From JASGTU01 sp963821815 (GTDB lineage Bacteria; Chloroflexota; Anaerolineae; Caldilineales; Caldilineaceae), in NCBI GenBank assembly GCA_963821815.1, contig CAWGFG010000006.1, positions 2,790,001-2,854,000 on the forward strand: DNA of 64,000 bases, given 5' to 3'. Position numbers and translations under genes: made by a program. Below are positions 36,760-46,541 of the stretch, piece after piece; the first letter of the stretch is position 1; each line of letters opens with the position of its first letter. Below the pieces are notes generated by a model, which was not told the DNA's origin, did not search any database, and saw only the letters and a program-made list of their open reading frames with translations.

Positions 36760-38037
36760 TCAGGCTTTTGGTTGAACAGACGTAGACTTGGCACTGCGCC
36801 TGTCGCCGTCTCCATTACCCAAAACATCACTGATGCGTTTGGTCAACTCTTTGTCCAGCGCATTGGGATGTATGGCCGAAATCGGTCCATGTTGCGGGTT
36901 GCTGCCTGAGATGACCGATATGTTGTCTACCGGGAACAGGTCCATGGATTTGGCGAATTGGGTGACCAGTTCATCGAATATCTCAATGAAATAGGCAGCC
37001 GGTCCCTGTCCTTCACCACTCTGTAGAATCTCAATGGTCTTCCGCAATTGGTCCACTTCCGCCTGACCGCGGAAACGAACATCTGCAACCTGGGCTTTGG
37101 CGTCCTCAACCTTGCGAACTTTCTGAGCCTCCGCCGGGACAATCACATTGGCTTTGAGCTGCTGCGTGACCATCTCGATGCGCTGTTTTTCCGCCTGAAC
37201 TTGTGCCACGATGCCCGCCACTTCCGACTCGGCGTTGCGCGTGGCTTCCTGCATGCCCACAGCGGCGCGTTGCCGCTCCTCCGCCATGCGCACCCTCGTT
37301 TCGGCGTCGATCTGCTGACGCTCATTCTCAAGACTGCGCACTTGCACGTCCGCGCGACGTCGCTCTTGTTCTTCCTTGGCAGTAGCCGCGGCCTCTGCCT
37401 TGGCCATGCGCGACTGCGTCTCCGCATTGGCTGTCTGCACGCGCTTTAGCAGTGCGATGTAGAGATCCGGCTCATCCACCCCCTCGAGCCTGTGGTCGTC
37501 CACGTCAGCGATGTTCATGGTCGTGATTTCCAAGCCAATCTCTTCCAGGTCCAGCTTGGCGACGCGGATCATGTGTTGAATGAGCTGGTCCTTCTGACTC
37601 ATGACCTCTTCAGGCGTCATGGCGGCGATGGAGTCGCGGAGATGACCCTCGATAATGGAATCGGCAATGGACCGCAGCTCGTCCCAGTCGTCCGTCTGAT
37701 GCAGGATACGCTTTACTGCATGGATGCGGCCCTGTTCCGAATGCGCGACGGCGAAGCTAACTGTCGCGGTCACCGTCAGCGGCACGATGCCCTTTGCGAT
37801 AGCCGACTCCACAACAACCGTGGACGTCTGCGGCTTCAGGTCCATCGTGTCAAAGCGATTGATGAGCGGATATACGAAGATACTGGCGCCGCTCAACATC
37901 TTGAAACCGTTGGGCCCTCGACCGTGCACCACACCTAGCTGGCTAGGCGGTACCAAACGCAATTTGGTTACAAACTGAACGATCAGCGTGACAACGATTA
38001 TCAGGATGAGCAGGATTACCGTGATGGCAATAATCAT
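36760..38037 (-). CDS. Flotillin/SPFH-domain membrane protein (second copy)
   Basis: A 425-residue flotillin-type scaffold of membrane microdomains. An N-terminal hydrophobic hairpin or TM (MIIAITVILLILIIVVTLIV) is followed by the SPFH domain (LRLVPPSQLGVVHGRGPNGFKML, FVYPLINRFDTMDLKPQT, LTVTATVSFAV). A long Glu/Ala/Arg coiled coil spans about residues 195-330, with an end region AAYFIEIFDELVTQFAKSMDLF. Its ATG overlaps the stop of the preceding flotillin gene by 4 bases, so translation is coupled. The two flotillins probably form hetero-oligomers, as FloA and FloT are thought to. The C-terminal tail is charged and may be cytoplasmic. Confidence 0.9.
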   Translation of the reverse strand: MIIAITVILLILIIVVTLIVQFVTKLRLVPPSQLGVVHGRGPNGFKMLSGASIFVYPLINRFDTMDLKPQTSTVVVESAIAKGIVPLTVTATVSFAVAHSEQGRIHAVKRILHQTDDWDELRSIADSIIEGHLRDSIAAMTPEEVMSQKDQLIQHMIRVAKLDLEEIGLEITTMNIADVDDHRLEGVDEPDLYIALLKRVQTANAETQSRMAKAEAAATAKEEQERRRADVQVRSLENERQQIDAETRVRMAEERQRAAVGMQEATRNAESEVAGIVAQVQAEKQRIEMVTQQLKANVIVPAEAQKVRKVEDAKAQVADVRFRGQAEVDQLRKTIEILQSGEGQGPAAYFIEIFDELVTQFAKSMDLFPVDNISVISGSNPQHGPISAIHPNALDKELTKRISDVLGNGDGDRRSAKSTSVQPKA

Positions 38038-39491
38038 ACGTTCTCTCCTTCCGCTTTGCGGTCCGCAGCAGACGGTGTCATGGTTTGAATCTGCCCGCCC
38101 ATGAGTTGGCGAATGTCGATGCCGAAGCCCTTCTCGAGCTGGTGCATAAAGTCCACCAGCGCTGACGGTCCGCGGTTCACGGCCTTGTTGAAGCCGTCTT
38201 CCTCGCTGAGCACCAACAGATTATCTACATGCCGCTTCTGTGCATGCGCCTCATATTGCGTAAAGAGCGAAGGCAGTTGCGTCAAGAAGAGCACGAGACG
38301 TCCAACGTCGCCATGCTCGCGCAACAAGTCTACCTTCTGCGCCAGCAAGTCGTTGTTAGCCTGGCGGATGATGTTCTCCGCTTCAGCGTCACCCTCGGAA
38401 AGGGTCTCTGCGGCGACGCGACGAGCTTGCGCTTCCAACGTGACCTCGGAGCGATTGCGCAGCTCCTGCAGCTTCACGTTCTGTTCCTCGACAGCGCGTT
38501 GACCTTCGCTCTCCGCTTCCGAAATATTACTGTTTGCTTCCAATCGCACTCGATTAACCTGTGCTTCCCGTTCGCGTCGGAAGACTTCGACTTCCTGACG
38601 AGTCTGCAGGATGCGCTCGTCCGCTTGGCTATTCGCTACGCTCATGCGCCGTTCCGCATCGGACTCGGCACGTTCCGCTTCTGAGTGCAGCCTTGCCTCT
38701 TCCACTTCGACTTCTCGCCGTTTGCGTGAGAGTGTCTTATTTGCCAGATTGGCGATGTAGTTGGATGTGTCCCAGATGCGCTGCATGCTGACGGACACGA
38801 CCTCGATGCCAAAGGGACTCAAATCCACCTGGCAATCGTCTAGCAGCACACTGCGAAAGACGGCGCGTTCACCTTCGACAGTGAGCTCCTTCGTCACCGC
38901 GTTAGGCGAATCGCCCTCAGCGCCGGAAGCCGTCGTCGAAGTGGCGCTATTTTCAACAGCCGTAATCGGCTTACCCGTCACGTCCGTCAGCACGACACCG
39001 TCAGAGAAGTCGGCGCTTTCAACCATGCCGATGGCTTGCAGCGGTGTTGTCTTGTTCAGCGCTGCGCGAAAGTTACCGATCATGGTCTTCTGAATCTGAT
39101 CGGTGATCTCAGCCTTAGATTTACCGAGAAGCTGCTGCACCGCGCTGTAGAGCAACGATTCATTATCGTCGTCAACACAGACACAGGCGAATGCATCTGC
39201 GCCGACCTTAATGCCGTTGGCTGAGTTCACGCCTTCCACGCGCACATTGATGGGTACGATGGTTAGGTCTACCGTATGTACACGCTGAATGAAGGGGATG
39301 ACGACCGTCCAGCCGCCTTTCTTCAAGCGAAATCCGTATCTGTGTCCGCCGACGTTTGCTCCGCGCCCGCCCGTGATAACCATGATCTGGTTGGAAGGGC
39401 ATACTCGAATCAGTTGCCGGAGAATACCCAGCAGCAGTACGAATAGGATTAGCAGGACAAGCCCGGCGAATAGTCCGCCAATTGCTTCCAT
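38034..39491 (-). CDS. Flotillin/SPFH-domain membrane protein (first copy)
   Basis: A 485-residue flotillin-type protein. It has an N-terminal TM (GLFAGLVLLILFVLLLGIL), an SPFH domain (RVCPSNQIMVITGGRGANVG, GGWTVVIPFIQRVHTVDLTI, VNSANGIKVGADAFACVCVDD) and an inserted Ser/Thr/Glu-rich segment near 180-200. A coiled coil with many Glu-Ala repeats and a C-terminal region ending GFGIDIRQLMGGQIQTM follow. The insert is not typical of flotillins. It overlaps the second flotillin by 4 bases, and an NfeD-like gene precedes it by 125 bases on the same strand. NfeD-flotillin gene clusters are widespread and support joint membrane-domain function. Confidence 0.9.
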   Translation of the reverse strand: MEAIGGLFAGLVLLILFVLLLGILRQLIRVCPSNQIMVITGGRGANVGGHRYGFRLKKGGWTVVIPFIQRVHTVDLTIVPINVRVEGVNSANGIKVGADAFACVCVDDDNESLLYSAVQQLLGKSKAEITDQIQKTMIGNFRAALNKTTPLQAIGMVESADFSDGVVLTDVTGKPITAVENSATSTTASGAEGDSPNAVTKELTVEGERAVFRSVLLDDCQVDLSPFGIEVVSVSMQRIWDTSNYIANLANKTLSRKRREVEVEEARLHSEAERAESDAERRMSVANSQADERILQTRQEVEVFRREREAQVNRVRLEANSNISEAESEGQRAVEEQNVKLQELRNRSEVTLEAQARRVAAETLSEGDAEAENIIRQANNDLLAQKVDLLREHGDVGRLVLFLTQLPSLFTQYEAHAQKRHVDNLLVLSEEDGFNKAVNRGPSALVDFMHQLEKGFGIDIRQLMGGQIQTMTPSAADRKAEGENV

Positions 39492-39616
39492 AGTTTCGAT
39501 TCCTCTCTACACTAGAACAGTAAATGAAGCAGTACCAACCTATGTGGTACCGACCTAATATCTACGACAACAGAGCCGTACGCTAGAAAGTTGCTTGGTT
39601 GAAGTTGTGGCGTAGG

Positions 39617-40483
39617 CTAGACGCCTTCGACATAGACGCAGTCATGGCCCAGACTGACCACGCGCACTTTAGCGCCTCTCTCATACCGTTCGCCGGTATG
39701 CGCTGCCTTCGCATATACCTCGCGCACTTCCATACCCAGTGAGACGCGAATCTTGCCCATATACTCGTCGCTCAACGGTATAATGACCAAACCCTGTTCC
39801 AGCACTAGCTCCTGGTCGGAGAGTACAGCGCCTGTATCCTTGGGCTGGAAGCGATAGAAGAGTCGCGCCAGCATCACAGTGGCAATACCGGCGACGCTGG
39901 CAAAGACCAGGCTGTTCAGCGGTGTGCGACCACTAAACAGCGCAGCCAATCCTACGAGACCAAAACCTAAGCAGAAATAGACGAACATGCGAAGATACCG
40001 AATCGCCTCAAGCACTGGGCCTTGACCTAGAGAGATGTCGTGCGAATCGCCGTCATCCAGATGCGATGTGTCATCGCCCATAGAGCCCATGGCATCGTCG
40101 CCGCCAATGGAATCCACCTCTGTAGCGCCATGATCGCTGGTATCGCCAAAGTCCGCATGGCCAAAGCTACCATCGCCGTCACTGTCCGCACCGGAGTCGG
40201 AATGGCCGTCGAAACCGAAGTCGGAGCTGTCGTCGGCCATGGAGTCTGAACCGTCAGCATCTCCGTGATGCTCGCCGAGCAGGCCGAGCATGTCGATGAT
40301 GACAACTCCGACCGCCAGCACGCTCGCCGCGACATATATCTGTATCAGGACAGCACGGTCGATGAGCTGCGTGCTCAGGGACCAGGCGATAACGCCCAGG
40401 ATGATGGCAAGGATGACATAGAACACGATTCGAGTGCGGCTTCTGGGCCGATTTCTTCTGACCATAGATCGTTTCATAGTCAT
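39617..40483 (-). CDS. NfeD-like membrane protein with Asp-rich loop
   Basis: A 288-residue membrane protein resembling NfeD/YuaF, the usual partner of flotillins. Two TM helices (RIVFYVILAIILGVIAWSL and VLIQIYVAASVLAVGVVIID) are followed by an about 80-residue Asp/Ser/Gly-rich loop (residues about 72-150, for example DGHSDSGADSDGDGSFG). Two further TM helices (FVYFCLGFGLVGLAALF, LVFASVAGIATVMLARLFYR) come next. A C-terminal OB-fold-like region (GLVIIPLSDEYMGKIRVSL, ERYERGAKVRVVSLGHDCVYV) matches the NfeD soluble domain. The acidic loop could bind calcium or other cations; I see no canonical EF-hand. It is the first gene of the flotillin cluster. Confidence 0.85.
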   Translation of the reverse strand: MTMKRSMVRRNRPRSRTRIVFYVILAIILGVIAWSLSTQLIDRAVLIQIYVAASVLAVGVVIIDMLGLLGEHHGDADGSDSMADDSSDFGFDGHSDSGADSDGDGSFGHADFGDTSDHGATEVDSIGGDDAMGSMGDDTSHLDDGDSHDISLGQGPVLEAIRYLRMFVYFCLGFGLVGLAALFSGRTPLNSLVFASVAGIATVMLARLFYRFQPKDTGAVLSDQELVLEQGLVIIPLSDEYMGKIRVSLGMEVREVYAKAAHTGERYERGAKVRVVSLGHDCVYVEGV

Positions 40484-41073
40484 ACAGATTTGTCCCTTCC
40501 GCTGCTTTCTCGGCAGTCCGGGCGCCCCTGTGGCTGTGGAAGACCGCTTCAGACTTTCATCCCAACGTTGCTGGAATACGCCGAAACTCGGTCCCTATGT
40601 CCAAGCCAGCCCTGAATACCAGTATACTCCAGCGAATTACAGATGACTGACAAATAGGCGTCAGATAACTGACAGTGAAAACGCGAGGTTGATCTCGTAC
40701 TTCGTTGCTCTTATTGTACTCTATCCAGCCATCCTGGGTCGACCAGAACTTGTCCACGGCACAACAGAAGTTCGAATACATATCATCTCAGAGTGCTCAT
40801 GCTGCCGAAAAATAGCCCATTTGCGCTTGAGGCGCGAGCTTCAGAATTCCGTGGTGATACCCTTTTCGTATGCACTGCGTGTGCATGCAGTCCGGATTCC
40901 GTCTCGAGGGCGTACCGGAGAATGAGAGACTGATCACATTACGTTAACATGGATACGCTATACTGTTGTTAGGTCACCACAAAGCCGTGCGCCAAGTGGT
41001 GACTCTTCGCGAGTGCAGATGTTATTTACTCGCGGAGTGGTGCAATAGAGAAGTACTAGAGGGGACGTACAAT
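40484..41073. other. Divergent intergenic region
   Basis: These 590 bases separate the NfeD-like gene and a small + strand gene. The inverted repeat GTCACCAC (40973-40980) and GTGGTGAC (40996-41003) forms an 8-bp stem upstream of the small gene. A TATACT hexamer at 40959-40964 just before it resembles a -10 box. I find no supported coding region; open frames here lack ribosome sites and homology. Confidence 0.5.
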
Positions 41074-41292
41074 ATGTACATCTTAAGTGGTGATTTAATG
41101 CAGTATCACGAGCAGCGAGTAAAGGAACTGTCCAGTCAGTACCAGTCCTCGCTTTGGCAGCAGGATCGGATCAAGAACTCCTTGTCCACCCTGAATAGCC
41201 AGATCCGCTCCTGGTTCGACAGTGGTGTCGAGACAGTATCCGGCACAGATAGCCGGATGGAACCGCAGACGGCTCACCAGAACAACCGCTAA
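41074..41292 (+). CDS. Small helical protein of unknown function
   Basis: A 72-residue protein not recognised as a known family. The ATG at 41074 is preceded by AGGGGA at a good distance. MYILSGDLMQYHEQRVKEL is followed by a Gln/Ser-rich amphipathic helix (SSQYQSSLWQQDRIKNSLSTL) and a short polar tail rich in Thr and Asn. There is no signal peptide or TM segment. An in-frame ATG at 41098 would give a 64-residue protein. Upstream hairpin, ribosome site and a strong downstream palindrome support a real transcript, but coding potential is only moderate for such a short frame. Confidence 0.5.
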   Translation: MYILSGDLMQYHEQRVKELSSQYQSSLWQQDRIKNSLSTLNSQIRSWFDSGVETVSGTDSRMEPQTAHQNNR

Positions 41293-41407
41293 AAAAGCGG
41301 CTATGGAAATCGTACATAACGTTCGATGACATTGTTGCTACAAACGTAGCAAACATAAGGAACAGAAAATAGAAGAGCCGGCATTGACGCTGGCAATGCA
41401 AGAAGAG

Positions 41408-41441
41408 AGAAACACCAACCGAGCGCTCGGTTGGTGTTTCT
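41408..41441. terminator. Perfect 34-bp palindrome, bidirectional terminator
   Basis: Arms 41408-41424 and 41425-41441 are perfectly complementary with no unpaired bases, the centre being GAGCGCTC. The stem starts AGAAACACC and ends GGTGTTTCT. It lies between the small + strand gene and the convergent aldehyde oxidoreductase gene, as expected for a shared terminator. Confidence 0.8.
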
Positions 41442-41490
41442 GCGTTTCAAGCAGCTTCTTAGCGCCTGCAACGATGTATCTCTGGCAACA

Positions 41491-43354
41491 CTACTCCGCC
41501 AGCCAACCGACGCCCAACTCTACCAGTTTGCCATTGGTCGGCGCACCGGTCTCCTTGTCATAGCTGTTCATCTCATAGTACAGTTCTATTGCCTTGAGCA
41601 AGTCGTCCATGGGCACTTCCACGCCTTTTGCAGGACCAGACTCGAACTTGGTGGAGAGACGCCACAGCGGCTTGTCGTCCGCGGCTGTGAAACCTTCGCG
41701 GTGGTTGAAGACACGCGCCATCGCCAGGGCTCGCTCGCCCACCTTCATCAGGTCGAACAGCGATACCGGCCAGCCGGTCACGGCCTGCATCACTTCCTGC
41801 GTCTGTTCCTTGCTATAGGGCATGAACATGCAGAGACCCACACAGTTGTTGAAGACCTGCCAGTCAATATGGTATTTGGTTAGGCGCACCTTCTCCGGTC
41901 CCAGATAATTGGCCGGCAGCGGCTCGAAATCACCAAGTGAAGCCATGCCCTGGATGGCGCCGGCTTCGGATTCGTAAGCGGTATCGTGAATGTTGTGTAC
42001 ATGATCGGCACCGGTGGGAGAGACCGTGTAGCCTAGGTCCAGCCCAAACTTGATGCGCGGCTCGTGCATGGGCAGCTCCTGGCCCTTCACGGACATGGAG
42101 TACTTCTCTGTGCCGCGGCCGATCTCTTTGGCTGCACCCAAGCTGCCCTCGGCTAGAATGTCGCCGAAGCCGTCGCGATGTGCGATCTTCTCAATGAGCT
42201 GGACCATGACGTCACCGTTTCCGAAGCGGACCTCCAGTCCATCCGTGTCCTCCGGTCCTAGTCAGCCCGCGCTCAAAGCATTCCATGGCCCAGGCGATGG
42301 TCATGCCCGTGCCGATGGTGTCCAAGCCATAGGCGTTGCAGAGTTGGTTGCCATAGGAGACGGCCTCGATATCGCCGACGCCACAGACGGAACCGAGCGA
42401 ACCAGCCGTCTCGTATTCCACGCCGCCATAGACCGGATCCACTTTGTAGCGACCGTCGATCTCCACCACGCGCTTGCAGTAGATGGGGCAGGCGTAGCAG
42501 TTGTCGCGTCCAACCAGCACCGTATTTGTGAAGGTCTCACCGGTAATGGCTTCGGCATGCTCAAACGAGCCTTCCTGGAAGTTGCGCGTCGGTAAACCGC
42601 CGAACTGATCGAGCTGAATGAGACCGCCGTCGGTGCCATGGTCGTGCAGCCCGCCCGACGTCTCCATGAAGTTGTCAGCCAGCCACTTGGCGAGCGAACC
42701 AACCCCTTTCCGATCAGCCACGTCCACGCCTTTGGTGCCGCGTACCGCAACCGCTTTCAGTTTCTTGGAACCCATGACAGCGCCCAAGCCCGTGCGACCG
42801 GCAGCTCGGTTAATCTCGTTCATCACGGCTGAGATGCGCACCATGTTCTCGCCGCCGATGCCGATCTGCGATACCTTGACACGCTTGTCGTCCAATTCTT
42901 CCTGGATCATTTCTTGCACGTCTGCGGTCGGCTTACCCCACAGGTGCGCCGCGTCGCGGATTTCGACCTCATCATTGTTGATGGAGATGTAGACGGGTTT
43001 GTCGGATGCACCCCTGATGACGATTGCGTCCCAGCCTGCGCGACGCAATTCGGCGCCCCAAAGACCGCCAACCTCGCCTGCGCCGAAGCCGCCGGTCAGC
43101 GGCGACTTGGCGCCTACGGCATTACGCCCCGCCCCGCCCACCGGTACGCCGGTGAGGATGCCAGGTGCGAAAATGAGCAGGTTGTCCGGGCCAAGTGGGT
43201 CGACGCCGGGTTGGGTCTCGGTAAGCAGGTAGTGGGCGATGACATTCCATCCGCCGACGTACTTGCGGTAAAAATGCTCGCCGGGTTCATCGACGCCGAT
43301 CTCGCCGGTTGTTAGATCGATGCGAAGAATCTTGTTGTGGTAACCGTTTGGCAC
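41491..43354 (-). pseudogene. Aldehyde ferredoxin oxidoreductase (AOR), frameshifted
   Basis: A tungsten/molybdenum bis-pterin enzyme that oxidises aldehydes to acids using ferredoxin, an anaerobic reaction. The best start is GTG at 43354, preceded by AAGGAGG with 5-base spacing (an upstream in-frame ATG at 43456 was rejected). Domain 1 reads KILRIDLTTGEIGVDEPGE, GAGRNAVGAKSPLTGGFG and EINRAAGRTGLGAVMGSKKL. The Fe-S cysteines are CYACPIYC near residue 285 and a fourth in NNCVGLCMF. One extra base (A, near 42266) ends the first frame at 42212. EDTDGLEVRFGNGDVMVQLIEKI and the rest continue in the next frame to 41491. Joined length is about 620 residues, standard for AOR. Which aldehyde is used cannot be told. 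Confidence 0.9.
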
Positions 43355-43757
43355 TGTGTCCTCCTTGTAGTTGACGTCTCCATTTGCCAAGTAATCCAGT
43401 CCGGCTTTGGGACGGGCTGGGAGCATGCGATGCGAGTAGATATTGCAACACGACACCGGGGGACGGAGTTATCAGAACGTATAAAAATCGTGCACTATTT
43501 AGTGTAGTGCGCGCGTAGACGTACTGTCAATAGTACAGATGACCCGATCATATGGGGACGCATGTCACTGTCCTGTGTCGGTCTGATGACGAAAGAGTCC
43601 AGGAACTTTATTTGTCAGTGTAAGGATCAATTTCCTGCGGCCTTACTCGGCTCACATCCGAACATTCTGCACTACTCTCTGCGCAGACCGTTTTGTATGC
43701 AGTCTTATTCTGGGCAGACCCATTGGGAAGCCCGGCTATCGAACAGCAAAATATCGC
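43355..43757. other. Intergenic region upstream of AOR
   Basis: These 403 bases contain the AAGGAGG ribosome site of the aldehyde oxidoreductase (43357-43363) and presumably its promoter. I see no gene, repeat or hairpin that I would support. Confidence 0.5.
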
Positions 43758-44987
43758 TTAGTACTCCCAGTCCGGATGCGGAGTCGGCAACATGAACGCT
43801 TTGTCAAGCGCAGCCAATAACTCATCTGGTCCGGCAAGCTCATCGGTCATCGCCAATCCCGACGCCGGTCGCACACCCAGCCACATCCGCGTGAAGGCGC
43901 CAACACCGGCGGTCAAGGTTGGCAACGATGCGTCGCTGCCGACCTCGACGCTCGATTCCTTGCCAAAGGAGATGATGTACTCTCCGCTAATACCGTGCCA
44001 GGGCGCATCCTCGCTCAGGTATTTCTCGATGGGATCATGCAGCGCCAGGTTGAAACGCACCGGATCCGTTCGCAGATGCGTGGCGTCGATGCATGTCTGC
44101 AGATCGCATATGCGCATCTGCCAATAGGCATAGGACTGGTTGTCCGCTTCAAAATCCGAGTTATTTGTCGTCGAATAGTGACGGAACGGCGCCTTGATCA
44201 GATCCTGCAGCTGAACGTCTGTTGGCTCACGCATGGCAACCATATGAACTTGATCGCCCAAGCTCTTCACGACGCCCATCAGCTCCAGAAACTGTTCACG
44301 ATTCTGATAGACAAACATCGAGATGCGATAGGGACCATGCTCGCCTTTGGGATTAGCCCAGAGGAAGTGCGTCAGCGTCTCGCCATCTTCGGCGTAGTAG
44401 CCCAACCCGAACAGTTCCTTTTTCCAGGATAATTCACCACGCATTGCGCTGAGCGGGTGGATGTTTATCGAACCGTGTACGCGACGACGGTTATGCGTCG
44501 CCTTCAGGACCTGTTCGACATCATCAACCGTAATGCGTTTAGGTGGGCGAGATGGACCGTCAACCTTGAGATTAGCCGGATCAAAGCGTACTAGATTCTC
44601 GTACGATCCGTTTCCATAGCCTAGACGGTTGTAGAAGCCCTGCTCAAAGATGCCCAGCGTGCTCAGCGCTGCGCCTTCAGCCGCGTCGACTGCGATGAGA
44701 TGCGCGGTCATGCGTCCGGCAAATCCCTGCTTGCGTGCGATGCGACTCGTGGTGACCGCCGCGACAATCTGAATGGGCAATGTTTCATCCTGATAGCGTA
44801 TGTCGCCTGGTACTGCTGCCACAAGGCATTCAGGCTCGCCATCAATATCTTTGACGAGTACGCGAGCGCCGTCGAGGAACAAATCCATGGCCTTCTCGCC
44901 CTCTTCATCCTCCACCCAGCCGATCTCACGCCAGATGCGGTGGACGGCATCCTTGTCTTTTTCCGGATCGTATATTCGATACTCCAT
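43758..44987 (-). CDS. Eis-like GNAT acetyltransferase with SCP2-like C-terminal domain
   Basis: A 409-residue acetyltransferase resembling the Eis family, which builds tandem GNAT domains and a sterol-carrier-like C-terminus. The start MEYRIYDPEKDKDAVHRIW at 44987 follows a purine-rich AAAGAG. Domain 1 carries the acetyl-CoA segment VAAVTTSRIARKQGFAGRMTAHL and ALSTLGIFEQGFYNRLGYG. A second degenerate GNAT runs around 150-300, and the C-terminal about 100 residues (ISGEYIISFGKESSVEVGSDASLPTLTAGVGAFTRMWLG) match the SCP2-like part. Eis proteins acetylate aminoglycosides or proteins; the role here is open. The frame upstream to 45122 has no homology. Confidence 0.88.
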   Translation of the reverse strand: MEYRIYDPEKDKDAVHRIWREIGWVEDEEGEKAMDLFLDGARVLVKDIDGEPECLVAAVPGDIRYQDETLPIQIVAAVTTSRIARKQGFAGRMTAHLIAVDAAEGAALSTLGIFEQGFYNRLGYGNGSYENLVRFDPANLKVDGPSRPPKRITVDDVEQVLKATHNRRRVHGSINIHPLSAMRGELSWKKELFGLGYYAEDGETLTHFLWANPKGEHGPYRISMFVYQNREQFLELMGVVKSLGDQVHMVAMREPTDVQLQDLIKAPFRHYSTTNNSDFEADNQSYAYWQMRICDLQTCIDATHLRTDPVRFNLALHDPIEKYLSEDAPWHGISGEYIISFGKESSVEVGSDASLPTLTAGVGAFTRMWLGVRPASGLAMTDELAGPDELLAALDKAFMLPTPHPDWEY

Positions 44988-45363
44988 AGTTCTCTTTCTG
45001 TCTATATAGTCTGACGTGCGAGATATAGCGCACCAGGTGTTGACGGTGCAGCAACGGCTGAGGGAACTGTCTCTCCGATCTACATATTTCGACATGCCCC
45101 ACACGCATTGCACGGCAACCAAGTGCGAGTGTTTGGTGCGTGATGTCTCGGTGGATGTTGGACGAACGCAATGCAGGCATCACCGCCAAGTATACATGAA
45201 CAGCAGCGACTCTCGGAACAGTGCACCCTGCAGAAGCCAGAGGCGCATGCCGCCTATCCGCTCTCGAGAAACAGCGGCGCTTTCTGTCAGGGCATCACCG
45301 CACCTTATGCTAGAATGATGGAATCTATCCAATTCTGTCATCCCCAATCTCGCGAGGCCCATA
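44988..45363. other. Divergent intergenic region
   Basis: These 376 bases lie between the Eis-like gene and the enolase-superfamily gene, which run in opposite directions. Promoters for both are expected. No hairpin, repeat or credible small gene was recognised. Confidence 0.5.
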
Positions 45364-46515
45364 ATGAAGCTCACTGGTTGTCGCTTTTTTCCTGTAGAAA
45401 CTACCCGCGAAACAGGCCTGTACAGCGAGCATCTGCTCGTGCGTATCGACACCGACGGCGGCGTCTCCGGCTGGGGAGAGCTGTCTGACATGCACCACAT
45501 CCATCCTGTCGACTTCCCTTCCATCCCGCTCATGGAAGAAGAGGCAAACCTGCGCATTGACGGTTGCGATCCATTTCAGATGAGCGCCGTGCTTGAGCGG
45601 TTGGGTAAGATCGCTTGGCCCGCTTTCGACCTTGCATTGTACGACCTGCTGGGCAAACTGCTGGATGTGCCCGTCTATACCTTCATCGGCGGCAAACGCA
45701 GGGACCGCATTCCCTTCTGCTATCCCATATTCGTCATGCACACGCCGGTCGGTGACGACTACTCGGCGGAGCTGGAAGCGCAGATACAGCGCGTGCAGCG
45801 TGTCGTGGACCTGGGCCAGAATCGCTTCCGCAAGTACATCGGCTACAACCTGGAGGCCGAAGAGGCGTGGCTGACCGCGTTCCGAGCAACCTTTGGCGAG
45901 ACGGTCGAGCTGAAGTCGCTGGACCTGAGCGGTCGCCACTATTGGCAGGATGCGCTGGCGCTGTTACAGCGTTTCCGTCACTTCAATTATCATGACGCCG
46001 AAAGCGTTTCCTTCCGTCGCGACAAGCGGAATCCGCTTGACTCCGCCGACCTGGCAGGCATGGCGGAAGTGCGTCGTCAACTGGGCATTCCGGTCAGCGA
46101 GCACGCACACACTTTCGAACAGATCCGTCGCATGGAGGCCGCGCAGGCTGTCGACATCGTCAATATTGCTACCTGTGCCAACGGCATTTGGCAGACACGC
46201 CGCATGTTCGACTTTGCGCGCACGTTGGGACTGCGCACGTTGCACGGCACTACACAGGAACTGAGCTTGGGCACCGCCGCAGCCGCCCATGTCATGGCTA
46301 GCTTGCCAACCATTGATATGCCATGTGACAATGCCGGGCCAATACTGTATACGGATGACTGCACGGACGATCGCGTGCAGTATGAAGAGGGGCAACTGAT
46401 CGTACCTGACGGACCGGGTCTGGGCATCACAGTGAACGAGTCGAAGCTGGAGAGCATGGCGTCTAAAGGCAATCGGCTTGCCCAAATGCGCAGTCTGCAT
46501 CCGGATGCACATTAG
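45364..46515 (+). CDS. Enolase-superfamily enzyme (mandelate racemase/muconate lactonizing type)
   Basis: A 383-residue enzyme of the MR/MLE branch, which abstracts the alpha proton of carboxylates and often dehydrates sugar acids. The capping domain reads VETTRETGLYSEHLLVRIDTDGGVSGWGE. The barrel begins WPAFDLALYDLLGKLLDVPVY. Metal-ligand candidates are the Asp in KSLDLSG, the Asp/Glu of YHDAES and the Glu of VSEHAHT. The Lys region at FRKYIGYN is not the usual K-x-K, so the chemistry may differ from mandelate racemase. It heads a + strand run with a GNAT, alpha-L-fucosidase and UroD-like genes. A role in fucose-derived acid metabolism is plausible but inferred. Confidence 0.88.
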   Translation: MKLTGCRFFPVETTRETGLYSEHLLVRIDTDGGVSGWGELSDMHHIHPVDFPSIPLMEEEANLRIDGCDPFQMSAVLERLGKIAWPAFDLALYDLLGKLLDVPVYTFIGGKRRDRIPFCYPIFVMHTPVGDDYSAELEAQIQRVQRVVDLGQNRFRKYIGYNLEAEEAWLTAFRATFGETVELKSLDLSGRHYWQDALALLQRFRHFNYHDAESVSFRRDKRNPLDSADLAGMAEVRRQLGIPVSEHAHTFEQIRRMEAAQAVDIVNIATCANGIWQTRRMFDFARTLGLRTLHGTTQELSLGTAAAAHVMASLPTIDMPCDNAGPILYTDDCTDDRVQYEEGQLIVPDGPGLGITVNESKLESMASKGNRLAQMRSLHPDAH

Positions 46516-46541
46516 TTCACGTTGTTGCGAGGATTGAGAAT

